A stretch of 59,637 nucleotides of DNA from Paradesertivirga sp036399495 (GTDB lineage: Bacteria > Bacteroidota > Bacteroidia > Sphingobacteriales > Sphingobacteriaceae). The DNA lies in contig DASWMZ010000110.1 in the NCBI GenBank assembly GCA_036399495.1, forward strand, positions 1-59,637, given 5' to 3'. Shown piece after piece: positions 44,154 through 55,400 of this stretch. Numbering within the stretch: the stretch's first letter is position 1; every line of letters starts with the position of its first letter. A program made the translations under genes and the position numbers. The notes under the pieces were generated by a model that was given only the letters and a program-made list of their open reading frames with translations, did no database searches and had not been told where the DNA came from.

Positions 44154-46601
44154 TTATGATTTTGAAAAAGTCATTTTCCATTTAATTTGCTTATCGCGGG
44201 CTGCATTTTCTTTATCAAAGAACAGTAATTTATAATATTTTCCGCTTGCCCATTTGTCGATAAAATTATCATAATAACTACTTCCTGGATTACCGCTTTG
44301 GCCACCGGCGTAAACGCCGTAAGCATTTGTGTTGATAGAGAGTTCTACTATCATCCGCCAGCCTGGCCCGTGTGTTTTGGTCGCAGCGTTAAGGCAATTT
44401 TGCCCACCACCAATTGGTAAACTTAAACGGCTAAATGCTGGAATTTTTAGAATGTGCTTTGCTTCAGTATTTTTATAAGTTCCCCACGGTAAGTAGTTTT
44501 CTTGTTTGGCTGTATCTAAATCTTTGCAGGCTTTTTTGAAAGAGCTATTAACCATATTTCTTAAACTCTCTTTTTGAGGCGTGTTGATATTATCGACAAA
44601 TTTAAAAGTGCTGTCTTTAAGTAATTGTTCAAGTATAGCACTATTCTCTGGCAATTTAATTGGTAAAGTAGTGCGGGCAAACTCGTCGTTAAATACATCA
44701 TTCTTAAGATTTCGCCACCACTTATCTAAAATTGTTGGTCCTTCTTCTGAAAAATTATTTTCTAAGTTCCAAGCCTTTAAAATTTTCAGATAAGCTAATT
44801 CATCAGAATTATAATCTTTTGGATTAAGGTATTTTATAAGAAGCGGTCTAGCTTGTTCGGCGAAGGCATCATAATTGTTTACCTGCATTTTCTGCATATA
44901 ATCAACAGAAATACCCGACATATTATTTAACATTTTGTTGATAGTAATACCCCGATAGATATGTGGCCTTCCGGCGAGATAATAAGGCGAATTTTTATAA
45001 GCAAGTTGATTCGCACTACTTACGAAGCCTCTGTTTGGATTGTGTTCGCCGGGGTTTTCTCCATAAGGAATATAACCCTGCCAGGCGTAAGTGCTGTCCG
45101 TTCCAGGCATTAAAAAGTCGCCTTGTCTTTGCCATTTCGCAGGGAACTTACCATGCTGTTTAATAGCTATATCCCCACTTTTAGATGCAAAAACAAAATT
45201 CTGACCAGGACATCCATAAGTGGAAAGTGCGTTTTCAAAATCTGAGAAATTACGTGCGTGATTTAGCTTATTAAAAGTAAGAACCTCGTCTCCTACATCC
45301 TGAGCCATCCAGCGCAGAGCATAGTATTTGCCATCCTTCAGCACGTTAGAATAAGCTCTATCATACATGACCGGCCCCAATACTGTTACAGCAATTTTTT
45401 CAATTTTATCTGGTTGACCTTTGATTTTAATTGTTTCTGATCTGAAAGATGACTTTTTCCACTTCCCGTCGAACAAGTATTCTTTCATCGTACTATCCCG
45501 AAATTTAATCTCATAATAATCTTTCACATCCCTGCTGGCGTTTGTAACTCCCCATGCGCAATGATTATTGAAGCCGATTATTATAGAGGGTGAGCCCGGG
45601 ATACTGGCTCCATACGCACTAAAAGATGGAGTAGAGATTTGCATCTCGTACCATAGTGATGGTAGCGTAAGGCTTAAGTGAGGATCGTTGCAAAGAATTG
45701 GTGCGCCGCTTTTAGTTTTGCGTCCAGACACGGCCCAATTGTTACTACCATTGTACTTGTCGGGTTGTATGACATTAAAAGCGGTTTTGGATAAAATTGA
45801 ATCGCTGTTTAGAATTTCAGCAGTAGCAGGTTTTTTTAAGTTTATACTGGGCGGGGTCTTAGAGTTGACAGGAATTATTGGTGCCAGACTATCCTGAACG
45901 GTAGGATACAACTTTTCCAAATCTGAATTAGAAAAAATACTTTTTGCATTAGTCATCTCAAAATCGGCATCATAACCAGCAAGGTCGAATGCCATCAATT
46001 TCAAAAGAAGCTGTGTTTTAAGATTAGTCCATTTTTCAGGCTGATAGTCAAGAAGCTTATATTCTAAAGGGTAGTCGATGGCTTTTAAAGCTTCAATATA
46101 TGCATTCACGCCAGCAGTATAGGCATCCAATTCCTGCTTTATAACAGGATTCTGTTCGTTTGCTTCAAGAGATTGCTGGGCTATTGAAACCATTCCCAAT
46201 CTCCTGAAAAAGCGATCTTTAGAAAGAAAAGCTTCATCCTCACCCATTATCTCACTTAATCTCCCTGCGGCAACATGTGTTTGAAACTCCATTTGCCAAA
46301 GCCTGAATTTGGCATGTAAGTACCCCTGCACAAAATAGACATCATTTTCGTTCTCGGCATAAACGTGTGGAATAAGCCTTTCGTCGAAATAAACATCAAC
46401 ATTGCCTTTTAAGCCAACAGGTTTTAAAGTCTCATTAAAATCAACATATATTGATTCTGCATTTTTCCAAAATCCGTGTTGCGGGCTAAAAAAATAACCA
46501 AAACTAGGAGTTTTACTTTGTCCGATAGTTAATGGATTATCAAGTAATACGATTAAGGCAATAGTAAATGTTAATGTAAAAGCAAAGAGGAAAAATCTCA
46601 T
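44154..46601 (-). CDS. Penicillin acylase-family Ntn hydrolase, 815 aa
   Basis: A signal-anchor (first 20 residues) precedes the alpha chain (about 62-240; VYFDERLIPHVYAEN, YVQGYLHAKFRLWQME-type). A short spacer is followed by NGSNNWAVSGR, where Gly285-Ser286 is the self-cleavage site and Ser286 the nucleophile. CNDPHLSLTLPSLWYE and WGVTNASRDVKDYY (oxyanion and Asn) follow, and the C-terminal beta chain is complete. The family hydrolyses amides; PvdQ-like members remove the fatty acyl group from NRPS precursors in the periplasm. With an NRPS that starts with a C domain, a deacylation role is attractive but inferred. Confidence 0.9.
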   Translation of the reverse strand: MRFFLFAFTLTFTIALIVLLDNPLTIGQSKTPSFGYFFSPQHGFWKNAESIYVDFNETLKPVGLKGNVDVYFDERLIPHVYAENENDVYFVQGYLHAKFRLWQMEFQTHVAAGRLSEIMGEDEAFLSKDRFFRRLGMVSIAQQSLEANEQNPVIKQELDAYTAGVNAYIEALKAIDYPLEYKLLDYQPEKWTNLKTQLLLKLMAFDLAGYDADFEMTNAKSIFSNSDLEKLYPTVQDSLAPIIPVNSKTPPSINLKKPATAEILNSDSILSKTAFNVIQPDKYNGSNNWAVSGRKTKSGAPILCNDPHLSLTLPSLWYEMQISTPSFSAYGASIPGSPSIIIGFNNHCAWGVTNASRDVKDYYEIKFRDSTMKEYLFDGKWKKSSFRSETIKIKGQPDKIEKIAVTVLGPVMYDRAYSNVLKDGKYYALRWMAQDVGDEVLTFNKLNHARNFSDFENALSTYGCPGQNFVFASKSGDIAIKQHGKFPAKWQRQGDFLMPGTDSTYAWQGYIPYGENPGEHNPNRGFVSSANQLAYKNSPYYLAGRPHIYRGITINKMLNNMSGISVDYMQKMQVNNYDAFAEQARPLLIKYLNPKDYNSDELAYLKILKAWNLENNFSEEGPTILDKWWRNLKNDVFNDEFARTTLPIKLPENSAILEQLLKDSTFKFVDNINTPQKESLRNMVNSSFKKACKDLDTAKQENYLPWGTYKNTEAKHILKIPAFSRLSLPIGGGQNCLNAATKTHGPGWRMIVELSINTNAYGVYAGGQSGNPGSSYYDNFIDKWASGKYYKLLFFDKENAARDKQIKWKMTFSKS

Positions 46602-46640
46602 TCGTTTAAATGTTGAGTGTCCTGAGTTGAATAATTGTTA

Positions 46641-47447
46641 TCAATCTTTTTGCACTATTATAACAATATGGCGAGCGGCTTTTTTTCCTATCACACCACC
46701 CACGCTATTTAAGACTTTTGCAAAAGAAACATTAGCTAACAATTTACTAAAAGCCCCTTCTAAACGGTTTTTCTTTAAAACAGATTCAAGTTTATACCAA
46801 GGTTTGTCATAAAGAAACTTGACATCTAAAATCGACAAGGAGCTTTCCCGAACTATCTGAATGTAAGCTTCAAATTCCTCATGTTTAACTACTTCAGGCA
46901 TTAAACAATCAGTTAAAATCGCTATCCCTCCTTTTTTTAAAACTCTGTGAGCGTCTTCAAGTGCCTGCCTTCTTTGATCTATCGATAACCACCAACCAGC
47001 CAAACCATCGCAGATGCTTACTATATCAAAACTGTTATCTGCAAAAGGAAGCCCGGGTACTCCAGTAACAAAATACTCCATGTTGCAATTATGTTGTTTT
47101 GCAGGAATATCGCAGTTTTCTTTACAAGCTTTAATAGCACTCAAAGAAATATCAGACGCGTAAATATTTTTACAGAATGGAATCAGCAATTTTGTCATTA
47201 AACCTTTGCTGCACCCCAATTCCAATAAGGCCTCTGGTGCACTATTATGTTTTCGTATTTGTTCGACAGAAAATTTTTGCCGAAATAATTCACCGCCACG
47301 CTTACTGTAATCCCATGGCTCTGCTAAATCATTGTAAGCTGTTTCGAACCACTCGTTATCACCGTTGCGATCAAAGCAATTAATTCCATCAAGAGTTTTT
47401 GTAGGTGTGTCTTGCAAAATAGACCCGGAATCAAATAAAGGTTTCAT
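46641..47447 (-). CDS. SAM-dependent methyltransferase, 268 aa
   Basis: LLELGCSKGLMTKLL is the SAM loop (motif I), NIYASDISLSAI motif II, FADNSFDIVSICDGLAGW motif III and LKKGGIAILTDCL the last strand. The N-terminal 80 residues (WFETAYNDLAEPW, FRQKFSVEQIR) and the C-terminal 60, with a GGVIGKKAARH helix, are outside the core. Candidate tailoring enzyme for the peptide or a building block. Divergent from the hydroxylase/NRPS unit. Confidence 0.85.
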   Translation of the reverse strand: MKPLFDSGSILQDTPTKTLDGINCFDRNGDNEWFETAYNDLAEPWDYSKRGGELFRQKFSVEQIRKHNSAPEALLELGCSKGLMTKLLIPFCKNIYASDISLSAIKACKENCDIPAKQHNCNMEYFVTGVPGLPFADNSFDIVSICDGLAGWWLSIDQRRQALEDAHRVLKKGGIAILTDCLMPEVVKHEEFEAYIQIVRESSLSILDVKFLYDKPWYKLESVLKKNRLEGAFSKLLANVSFAKVLNSVGGVIGKKAARHIVIIVQKD

Positions 47448-47855
47448 ATATTAGTATCTAAACTTAATGCCACCATTGTTTATCATTAGTGGGAGTAACT
47501 TAAAATTTGAATTATTTTACTAAAGTGCAAACGTTTTAAGACGTTGGCATAAATATAAATTGACGAGAGGTAATTCGTTTTAAATAACGTGAGTTTAAGG
47601 AAACTATAATTATATTTCTGATATTTTTACGTTTAGCTATTCTAAAGTAAACGCAAATTTACAATTTTTGGAAACAAGTACACTATTTTAAGGTATGACA
47701 AGTGGTGTTTACCTAAATAGCCCAAAAATATTCTATCAAAACGAAATATTGCTTAATAAATGAAACTAATTAAAAATTCTGACTTATAAGGCAATTGATA
47801 ATGTTGCTGGTTATGTCATCAAACTTCTCAATCTATTTAACGTCTTTTTATTCTC
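47448..47855. promoter_or_regulatory. 408-bp divergent control region of the NRPS locus
   Basis: Lies between the methyltransferase (minus) and hydroxylase/NRPS (plus) genes. On the minus strand 47661-47654 reads TAAATTTG, an exact Bacteroidetes -7 (TAnnTTTG), but no TTTG sits at the expected distance. On the plus strand only near-matches are seen. No repressor-type palindrome or iron box noticed. Confidence 0.4.
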
Positions 47856-49469
47856 ATGAACGATAAATTAGTGTACTTAAAACCCAATGTAGTTTTAGAA
47901 CCATTAGTAGATAAATGGTATGCCTGGAGCCATTTGATTTCTCCAGCTACAGCCGCTATGAATATAGTAGGTAGACATCTTACAATTATCGAATCGTATT
48001 TGTCGGCTCCATCCATTCATGCCGAAGCCGTGCTTAATCCCAAAATGAAGGGCGGCCCTTTTATGGATTTTGGAGGAAAACGAATAGATGAGGTATCGGC
48101 TTTAGAACAAGAATCTTTTCAAAAGCAAGAAAAAGTAATACAATTTGCTAAAGCTGTAAAAGAGCTTGACAAGTTGCTATTAAATGAAGCCAAGGGATAC
48201 GGTTTGGAAGATCTATATAAAAAGGTGCCTGAGCTTTTAAAAGGTTATGTAGAATTGTTTTACGACCGCAATAACAATCCTGGCTTCAGGTTTTTCGAAT
48301 CACTTTTGTATGAAAGTGAATTTTATAACAAAGCTTCGCAAAGCATTGCGCTTTGGATTACTAATAATGATGAGCGGCCTTTTTGCTTGAGTACCCCTCG
48401 GTTAACCGAGCCGGATGTATTGCATATGGAGATCCCTTTTGACCATCCATGCATTGACGAGCTTGCCAAAATGAAGCGTACTCCTCAAACGTTAGGTTAT
48501 ATTAAAGCTATTTGCGGAATCTCTTTAGCGCAAGGAGCCTTATTTGAGACGTTTTTCACAGAAACTTCTCCTCCGGCTTATGAGAAATATACTGGAGATA
48601 AAATCAGGATGAGGTATTTTGGCCATGCATGTATTTTAGTAGAAACGAAAGATATAAGCATTCTGGTTGATCCATTAATAAGTTATTATGGTTATCATTC
48701 TTCCGTGGATCACTTCTCTGATGTTGATTTGCCAGATACAATAGACTATGTGCTAATTACTCATAATCACCAGGATCACATTCTATTTGAAACCCTTCTG
48801 CCCCTAAGGCATAAGATTAAAAACCTTATTGTTCCCAGAACAAATAGCGGAAAGCTGGAAGATCCGGATCTAAAACTCATGTTTCAGAACGTTGGATTTA
48901 ATAATGTGGTAGCCATGGATGAAATGGAGACTATTAATTTCAGCGATGCTGTGATTACGGGCTTACCATTTATAGGAGAACATTCCGATTTAAATATTTT
49001 AACGAAAATGTGTTTCCTGATTAAGATTGGTGAATTCAAATTGTTATTCCTGGCAGATTCTCGCATAGTTGAACCAGAGCTGTATAAAAATATTCACCGC
49101 CATATTGGAAATGTAGATGTGATGTTCCTGGGAATGGAGTGCGATGGTGCCCCATTGACCTGGTTATATGGGCCTTTACTCACCAAAAAACTTGCCAGAG
49201 ATATGGATGGAAGCAGGCGACTTGCCGGCTCTGACTGTGAAAAAGGAATGGCCTTGGTAGATATCTTCAATCCGAAGGAAACTTACGTTTATGCTATGGG
49301 CCAGGAACCTTGGTGTGAGTTTATCAGTAGTATTAAATATACTGAGGAATCAAACCCGATTGTTCAATCTAATAAACTGGTTAAAATTTGCCAGGAGCGC
49401 GGAATTATTGCCGAACGTTTGTATGGCGAAAAAGAGCTCTTATATAGTAAGTGGGCCAGCATTATCTAA
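47856..49469 (+). CDS. CmlA-type diiron beta-hydroxylase (metallo-beta-lactamase fold)
   Basis: A 240-residue N-terminal domain (start LKPNVVLEPLVDKWYAW) is joined to a metallo-beta-lactamase domain with RYFGHACILVE, ITHNHQDH (His303, His305, Asp307, His308), FIGEHSD (Glu375) and LFLADSR (Asp401). CmlA of chloramphenicol synthesis has ligands at His305/307, Asp309, His310, Glu377 and Asp403; the spacing here is identical, shifted by two, and the length (537) agrees. The Glu replacing a hydrolase ligand separates these O2-activating hydroxylases from true lactamases. CmlA hydroxylates the beta carbon of an aminoacyl residue bound to an NRPS carrier. The NRPS starts 25 bp downstream. Confidence 0.87.
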   Translation: MNDKLVYLKPNVVLEPLVDKWYAWSHLISPATAAMNIVGRHLTIIESYLSAPSIHAEAVLNPKMKGGPFMDFGGKRIDEVSALEQESFQKQEKVIQFAKAVKELDKLLLNEAKGYGLEDLYKKVPELLKGYVELFYDRNNNPGFRFFESLLYESEFYNKASQSIALWITNNDERPFCLSTPRLTEPDVLHMEIPFDHPCIDELAKMKRTPQTLGYIKAICGISLAQGALFETFFTETSPPAYEKYTGDKIRMRYFGHACILVETKDISILVDPLISYYGYHSSVDHFSDVDLPDTIDYVLITHNHQDHILFETLLPLRHKIKNLIVPRTNSGKLEDPDLKLMFQNVGFNNVVAMDEMETINFSDAVITGLPFIGEHSDLNILTKMCFLIKIGEFKLLFLADSRIVEPELYKNIHRHIGNVDVMFLGMECDGAPLTWLYGPLLTKKLARDMDGSRRLAGSDCEKGMALVDIFNPKETYVYAMGQEPWCEFISSIKYTEESNPIVQSNKLVKICQERGIIAERLYGEKELLYSKWASII

Positions 49470-49494
49470 ACAGGCTCTTACATTTTTATTATCC

Positions 49495-52400
49495 ATGTCG
49501 TACATTTCATTTGCTCTACATCCCGCTCAGCGCGATGTTTATACAGATCAACTTATTAATCCTGATAGCCCTTTATATAATGTAGGGGGCTATATTATAT
49601 TAAAAGGAAAATTTGATAAGGTTAAATTTAATGAAGTTATAAAATCAGCTCCCGAAGTATTTGACTTTTTTAAGCTCCGGTTTAAATTGGATCAACCTGA
49701 TTTTCTATGTTATTATGATGAAGATTATAATGCATACAATTTAACAGAGCTCGACTTTAGCACTCAGGGAAACCCCGAGGAAGCGGCTAAGAGTTGGATG
49801 CAGGAAAACTTTAATGCATCCTTTGTTCTAACTACAAACAAATTACCCTTTGAACAACATCTACTAAAAATATCAGATAGTGAACATTGGTTCTTCGGAA
49901 AATATCATCATTTGATAACCGATGGATATGGGTTTATAGTTTGGGTGCAGTATATAGCTAATAAGTATCGCTCTTTAGTGACTAATGACGGCTTGACTTT
50001 TAGCTATCCACGATATCGAGATGCAGCACTAACTGCGAATGAGTATTTGAACTCTCCGGCTTATGAAAAGGACGCAAGTTATTGGAAAAATAAGATTGTA
50101 AGCAAGCCTGAAAAGCCGCTTCAAAAAAAACAGTTCCGTCAAAATGGCTCAAGCGGTATTTATAAAGTTATTTTTTCTGCGGATGAAAAACAGCTACTTG
50201 AAAAGTTACAGCTGAATACGAATACCAATCTACAACAGCTAACACTTGCGGCATTACTTATTTATTTCGGTAAGACGACAGCGGAATCTGAATTTATCTT
50301 TGGCGTACCTATACATAAACGTGGATCGAGGGTTCTTCGAAACATTGTGGGCATGTTCAGCGGAATTATTCCTTTTAAAGGGCATTACCAGAAAGACGAG
50401 ATTTTACGAAATGTTTTAGCTAATATCTCTGCCACTCAAAAAGCTGACTATCGTCATTATAATTACCCCATCGGAGAAATAAGCAGACAGTTAAAGGGAG
50501 GCAACTCTGACGGTTATTTTTATGATGTTGTTGTTAATTTCGAACCCTTTAATTTTGACCAAAGTTTCGGCAAAAGTCTTCAGTCAAGTATTGTCCGTTT
50601 ATCAAACGATGATGAACGACTTCCTTTACAACTAACCTGGAATGGTTTAGGCACCCAGGTCCTAGAACTACAAGTTAATTTTAATCATGAATATTTTAGT
50701 GCTGAAGAAGCACAATTGTTCACCGAACGTATCATTTATATCATTGGACAATTCACTGCAAAAATAAACGATGCACTTGGAAGTTTTCAGATTCTTCCTG
50801 CTAAAGAATTGGCCTTATTATCTTCTTTCAATCCAACTGCAAATCCATATTCGCAAAATGAAACCTTAATTGACCTCATTGAGCAACAGGTAGAAAAAAC
50901 GCCACAAAAAATCGCGGTACTAACGGAAGGAGCGCAGATTACTTACGGAGAACTAAACGAGCGTTCTAACCAACTAGCTCATTATCTGCAAAGTAAGGGC
51001 GTTAAACAAGAAGCACTTGTGCCTGTATGCATTGAGCGCAACATTAATATGTTGATTGCAATACTTGGTATTCTGAAAGCGGGAGCTGCCTATGTTCCTG
51101 TTGATCCGGAGTACCCGAAAGAAAGGATAGACTACACCCTTGAAGATACCGATGCAAGCTTCATAGTAAGCAGTACTTTGAGTCGGGGCAATGTGTCTGA
51201 TAAAAGAGAAGTGACAATTATTGAGCTTGACGGCTTCGACCAAAAGGGAATAGCTAATCAGCCAAAAACTAATTTAAAAGGATTAACGCACTCCAGCAAA
51301 CTTGCTTATGTAATTTATACCTCGGGTTCCACAGGAAATCCGAAAGGAGTGATGATTGAGCACGGCAATGCGTTTTCTTTCCTTAAATGGTGCCACCAGG
51401 AGTTTTCGAACAGTAGCTTCGAAACTGTGTATGCAACAACTTCTATTTGTTTTGATTTATCGGTGTTTGAATTATTCTATCCATTGACCGTGGGTAAAGA
51501 AATACGCATACTTGAAAATGGATTGGATATCAAAAAATATCTATCAAAAGATTCTTCTGTTCTGATCAACACAGTTCCGAGTGTTGTTGACAGCTTATTA
51601 AATGAAAATTTTGACTTAAGTCTTGCTCCGGTGATTAATATGGCTGGAGAACCTATTCCTCTACATATCCTGCAGAGGCTGGATACTGATAGAACCGAGG
51701 TTCGGAATTTATATGGCCCTACAGAAGATACTACTTATAGCACTGTATACCGTTTAAAGAAAAATGCTCCTATACTTATTGGTAAACCTATATCCAATTC
51801 ATTTATTTATATACTCAATCAGGATAATGAGTTAAGTCCTATAGGGGTTTCTGGTGAAATTTGCATTGGTGGCTCAGGTTTAGCAAGAGGTTACTTAAAT
51901 CAGTTAGAATTAACAGATAAAAAGTTTTTAATAGATCCTATTAATCCGAATAGTGGATCTAAAATTTACAAAACCGGCGATTTAGGTAGATGGTTGCCAG
52001 ATGGAAACATTGAATATCTAAATCGGATAGATTATCAGGTAAAAATTAGGGGTTATAGGATCGAGCTTGGCGAGATCGAAAATGCACTTATGAATCATAG
52101 TGCAGTGAAGCAGGCAGTAGTACTTGCAAAAGAAGATGGGGCAGGAAGTAAACGTTTGGTTGCCTATGTCGTCCCGGTAAAAGACCTGGATAAAGAAGCT
52201 GTATTAGCCTTTTTACGAAATAGGTTGCCCCATTACATGATTCCTTCCTTACTGGTAGAATTAGAAAGTTTTCCATTAACCCTCAATGGAAAGGTAGATC
52301 GCAAAGCGCTTCCGGATCCGGATGAAAAAGACCTTTTGCAAGCGCAATATGCCCTACCTACTACCGAATTAGAAAGATCGTTGTCGGTTATTTGGCAAGA

Positions 52401-55400
52401 GATATTACAGGTTGAACGAGTTGGTATAAACGATAGTTTCTTTGATTTAGGGGGACATTCAATACTTGCAATGCGTGTAATAGCGGCTATTCGCACATCA
52501 TTGCAAAGAGAGCTAAGCATAAAAGAGCTGTTCCTATATCCAACAATTAAAAGCCTCGCAAACTACTTACAGGAAAATACTTTTTCTGTATTGCTACCTT
52601 CAATTGAAGTACTCCCCCGGCCAGAATATATACCACTTTCTTTCAGTCAGGAACGATTATGGTTTATCGACCAGATTGAGGGTAGTTTGCACTATCATCT
52701 TTCAACTGCATTAAGGTTGCGCGGGAGTTTGAATATCCAAGCTTTGGAATTTTCTTTGAGCGAGGTGGTAAGGCGCCATGAGGTTTTGCGGACGGTCATT
52801 AAAGAACATCAGGGTAAAGCTTATCAGGTAATAAAAGATACACCGGGTACAATATTAAGAATTGAAGATTTCGGTCAGAATAAAGGAGATTTAGACTCTT
52901 TTATACAAAACTTAATCAACACTCCATTTAATCTTTCAGAAGATACCCTGTTACGGGCGAATTTATTTTCTTTAAATGAAGATGAACAAGTATTGGTTAT
53001 AACTATGCATCATATTGCTTCTGATGCCTGGTCTATGCCAATCCTGGTTAAAGAAATTAAAGAGTTGTACGAAGCGTTTGAACAGGGCCGGGAGTCCAGC
53101 TTGCCTGTACTACCTCTTCAATATGCGGATTATTCCATCTGGCAGCGAAATAATCTGCAGGTGAGTGATATCCAAAATAAGCTGAATTACTGGAAAGAGA
53201 AGCTCACCGGAGTAGTACCTCTCGAATTGCCTACAGACTTTGTACGTCCCGCAGCGAACAGCACACGGGGTGCAGCTACAGAATTTACTATAAGCAACAG
53301 TCTGGCTGAAAGACTCCAGACTTTGAGCCAAATGAATGGCGCGACGTTGTACATGACATTGCTTGCCACATTTAAGACATTGCTTTACCGGTATAGCGGC
53401 CAGGCAGATATTTGTGTTGGTACCTCAATCGTGGGTAGGCAGCATCAGGAACTCGAAGGCTTGGTTGGCTTTTTTGTTAATACACTTGCTCTGCGCGATA
53501 CCGTGAATGGGGATAATTCATTTATTGAATTGCTGGAGGCTGTTAAAACTACAACAATAGAGGCTTATGCGAATCAGGATGTTCCGTTAGAGAAAGTAGT
53601 AGAAGCGGTTGTGAAAGAGCGCGATCCGGGCCGGTCTCCTTTATTTCAGGTAATGCTTGTATTACAAAACACACCTGAAATCCCTAAACTAAGCCTGCGT
53701 AAAATTACTTTTACTGAAGAACCAATTGAATTAACATCAGTCAAATTTGATTTAACGTTTTTTATACAAGAAACGAAAGACGGTTTAAAGGGAATTGTTC
53801 ATTATAATACTGATTTATATAGTTCCTCTCGAATTGAGGGGATGATGAATCATTACAAGCAGCTATTAAACTCAGCAGTTGATTCACCGAATCAAAAGAT
53901 AGGTAAGTTAAAAATGCTTACGTCTGATGAGGAAGCGCGATTACTAGAAACTTTTAATGTTAATGATGTAATATACCCTCAAGAGAAAAGCATCATCGAC
54001 TTGTTTGAAGAAGCCGCTATTAAAAACCCCGACGAAATAGCTGTAGAATTCGAAGGTAATCAAATCACATACAAGGAACTAAATGAAAGAGCAAATAGGC
54101 TCGCCAGCTATTTAAATAGTAAAGGCATCAAGACCGAATCCCTGGTTCCATTGTTTGCTGAACGATCTCTGCACATGATTATAGGTGTACTGGGCATATT
54201 AAAAGCTGGTGCAGCCTATGTTCCGATTGATGTAGATTTTCCAAAGGAGCGTATCAATTATATGCTTGCTGATATTCAAGCATCAGTAATGCTTGTGAGC
54301 AAGAATGTTAAGCATACACTTGAAAGAAACAATGGCGTCGAGTTAATCGATCTGGAGGAAGACTTTGAGGAATATAACCCTCAATTAGTGTCGAATTCGA
54401 TTAAGCCTAATAATCTTGCATACGTAATTTATACATCCGGCTCTACCGGACAACCTAAAGGCGTAATGATTGAACACCGGAGTGTGGTTGATTATGTCTT
54501 TGGATTAGACAAGAAGACTGCAATAACTGAGTGCAAGTCGTTTGCGCTGGTATCTACCCTGGCAACCGACCTTGGAAACACTGTTATTTATGCTTCACTG
54601 CTTTCAGGTGGAACATTGCATGTTTTTACTAAAGAAGCGGTAAGTAATATTGAAGGCATACACAGTTATTTTAATCAGCACAAAATTGATTGCGTAAAAA
54701 TTGTACCATCACATTGGAAAGCCCTGGCCGACAACGATAATTTACTACTGCCAAAAAAACTAATCGTATTCGGCGGAGAAGCTTTGCAAGCCAGCATGGT
54801 AGACGATATTCGCTCTTCAGGATCTTTGTGCAAGATTGTAAACCACTATGGACCAACCGAAACAACTATCGGTAAGCTATTATTCGAAGTTAAAGGCCAT
54901 AATAGATTTGAAAATACCATACCCATTGGAAAGCCTTTTTCCAATACAAAAGTCTATGTTTTATCCAAGGAGCTTGAGTTGTGTCCGATTGGCGTGCCTG
55001 GCCAACTATATATTACCGGAGATGGAATTTCCCGCGGGTACTGGAATAACAGTGATTTAACGAAACAAAAATTTATTCAAAATCCCTTTGATAAGTCCGG
55101 AAACTCGCTGATTTACGCTACAGGCGATTTGGTAAAAGTTCTGGATGATGGTAATATCTTATTTATTGGCCGCGCGGATGATCAGATTAAAATTCGTGGT
55201 TACCGAATAGAGATTGGTGAGATTGAAAGTCTTTTACAGCAAAATGAATTGGTAAGTCAGGCGGTTGTGTTGGCGAAAGACGATAAACAAGATAATAAGC
55301 GACTTGTAGCCTATATCGTTCCCGCTGAGCGATTTGATAAGGAAGAGCTTATAAACGATCTCAAGGGGGTACTGCCTGAATATATGATTCCTTCGGCTTG

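Noticed and set aside
47654..47661. Exact -7 promoter box for the methyltransferase gene
   Set aside because: No -33 TTTG at 19-20 bp, and the site would leave a 200-nt leader.
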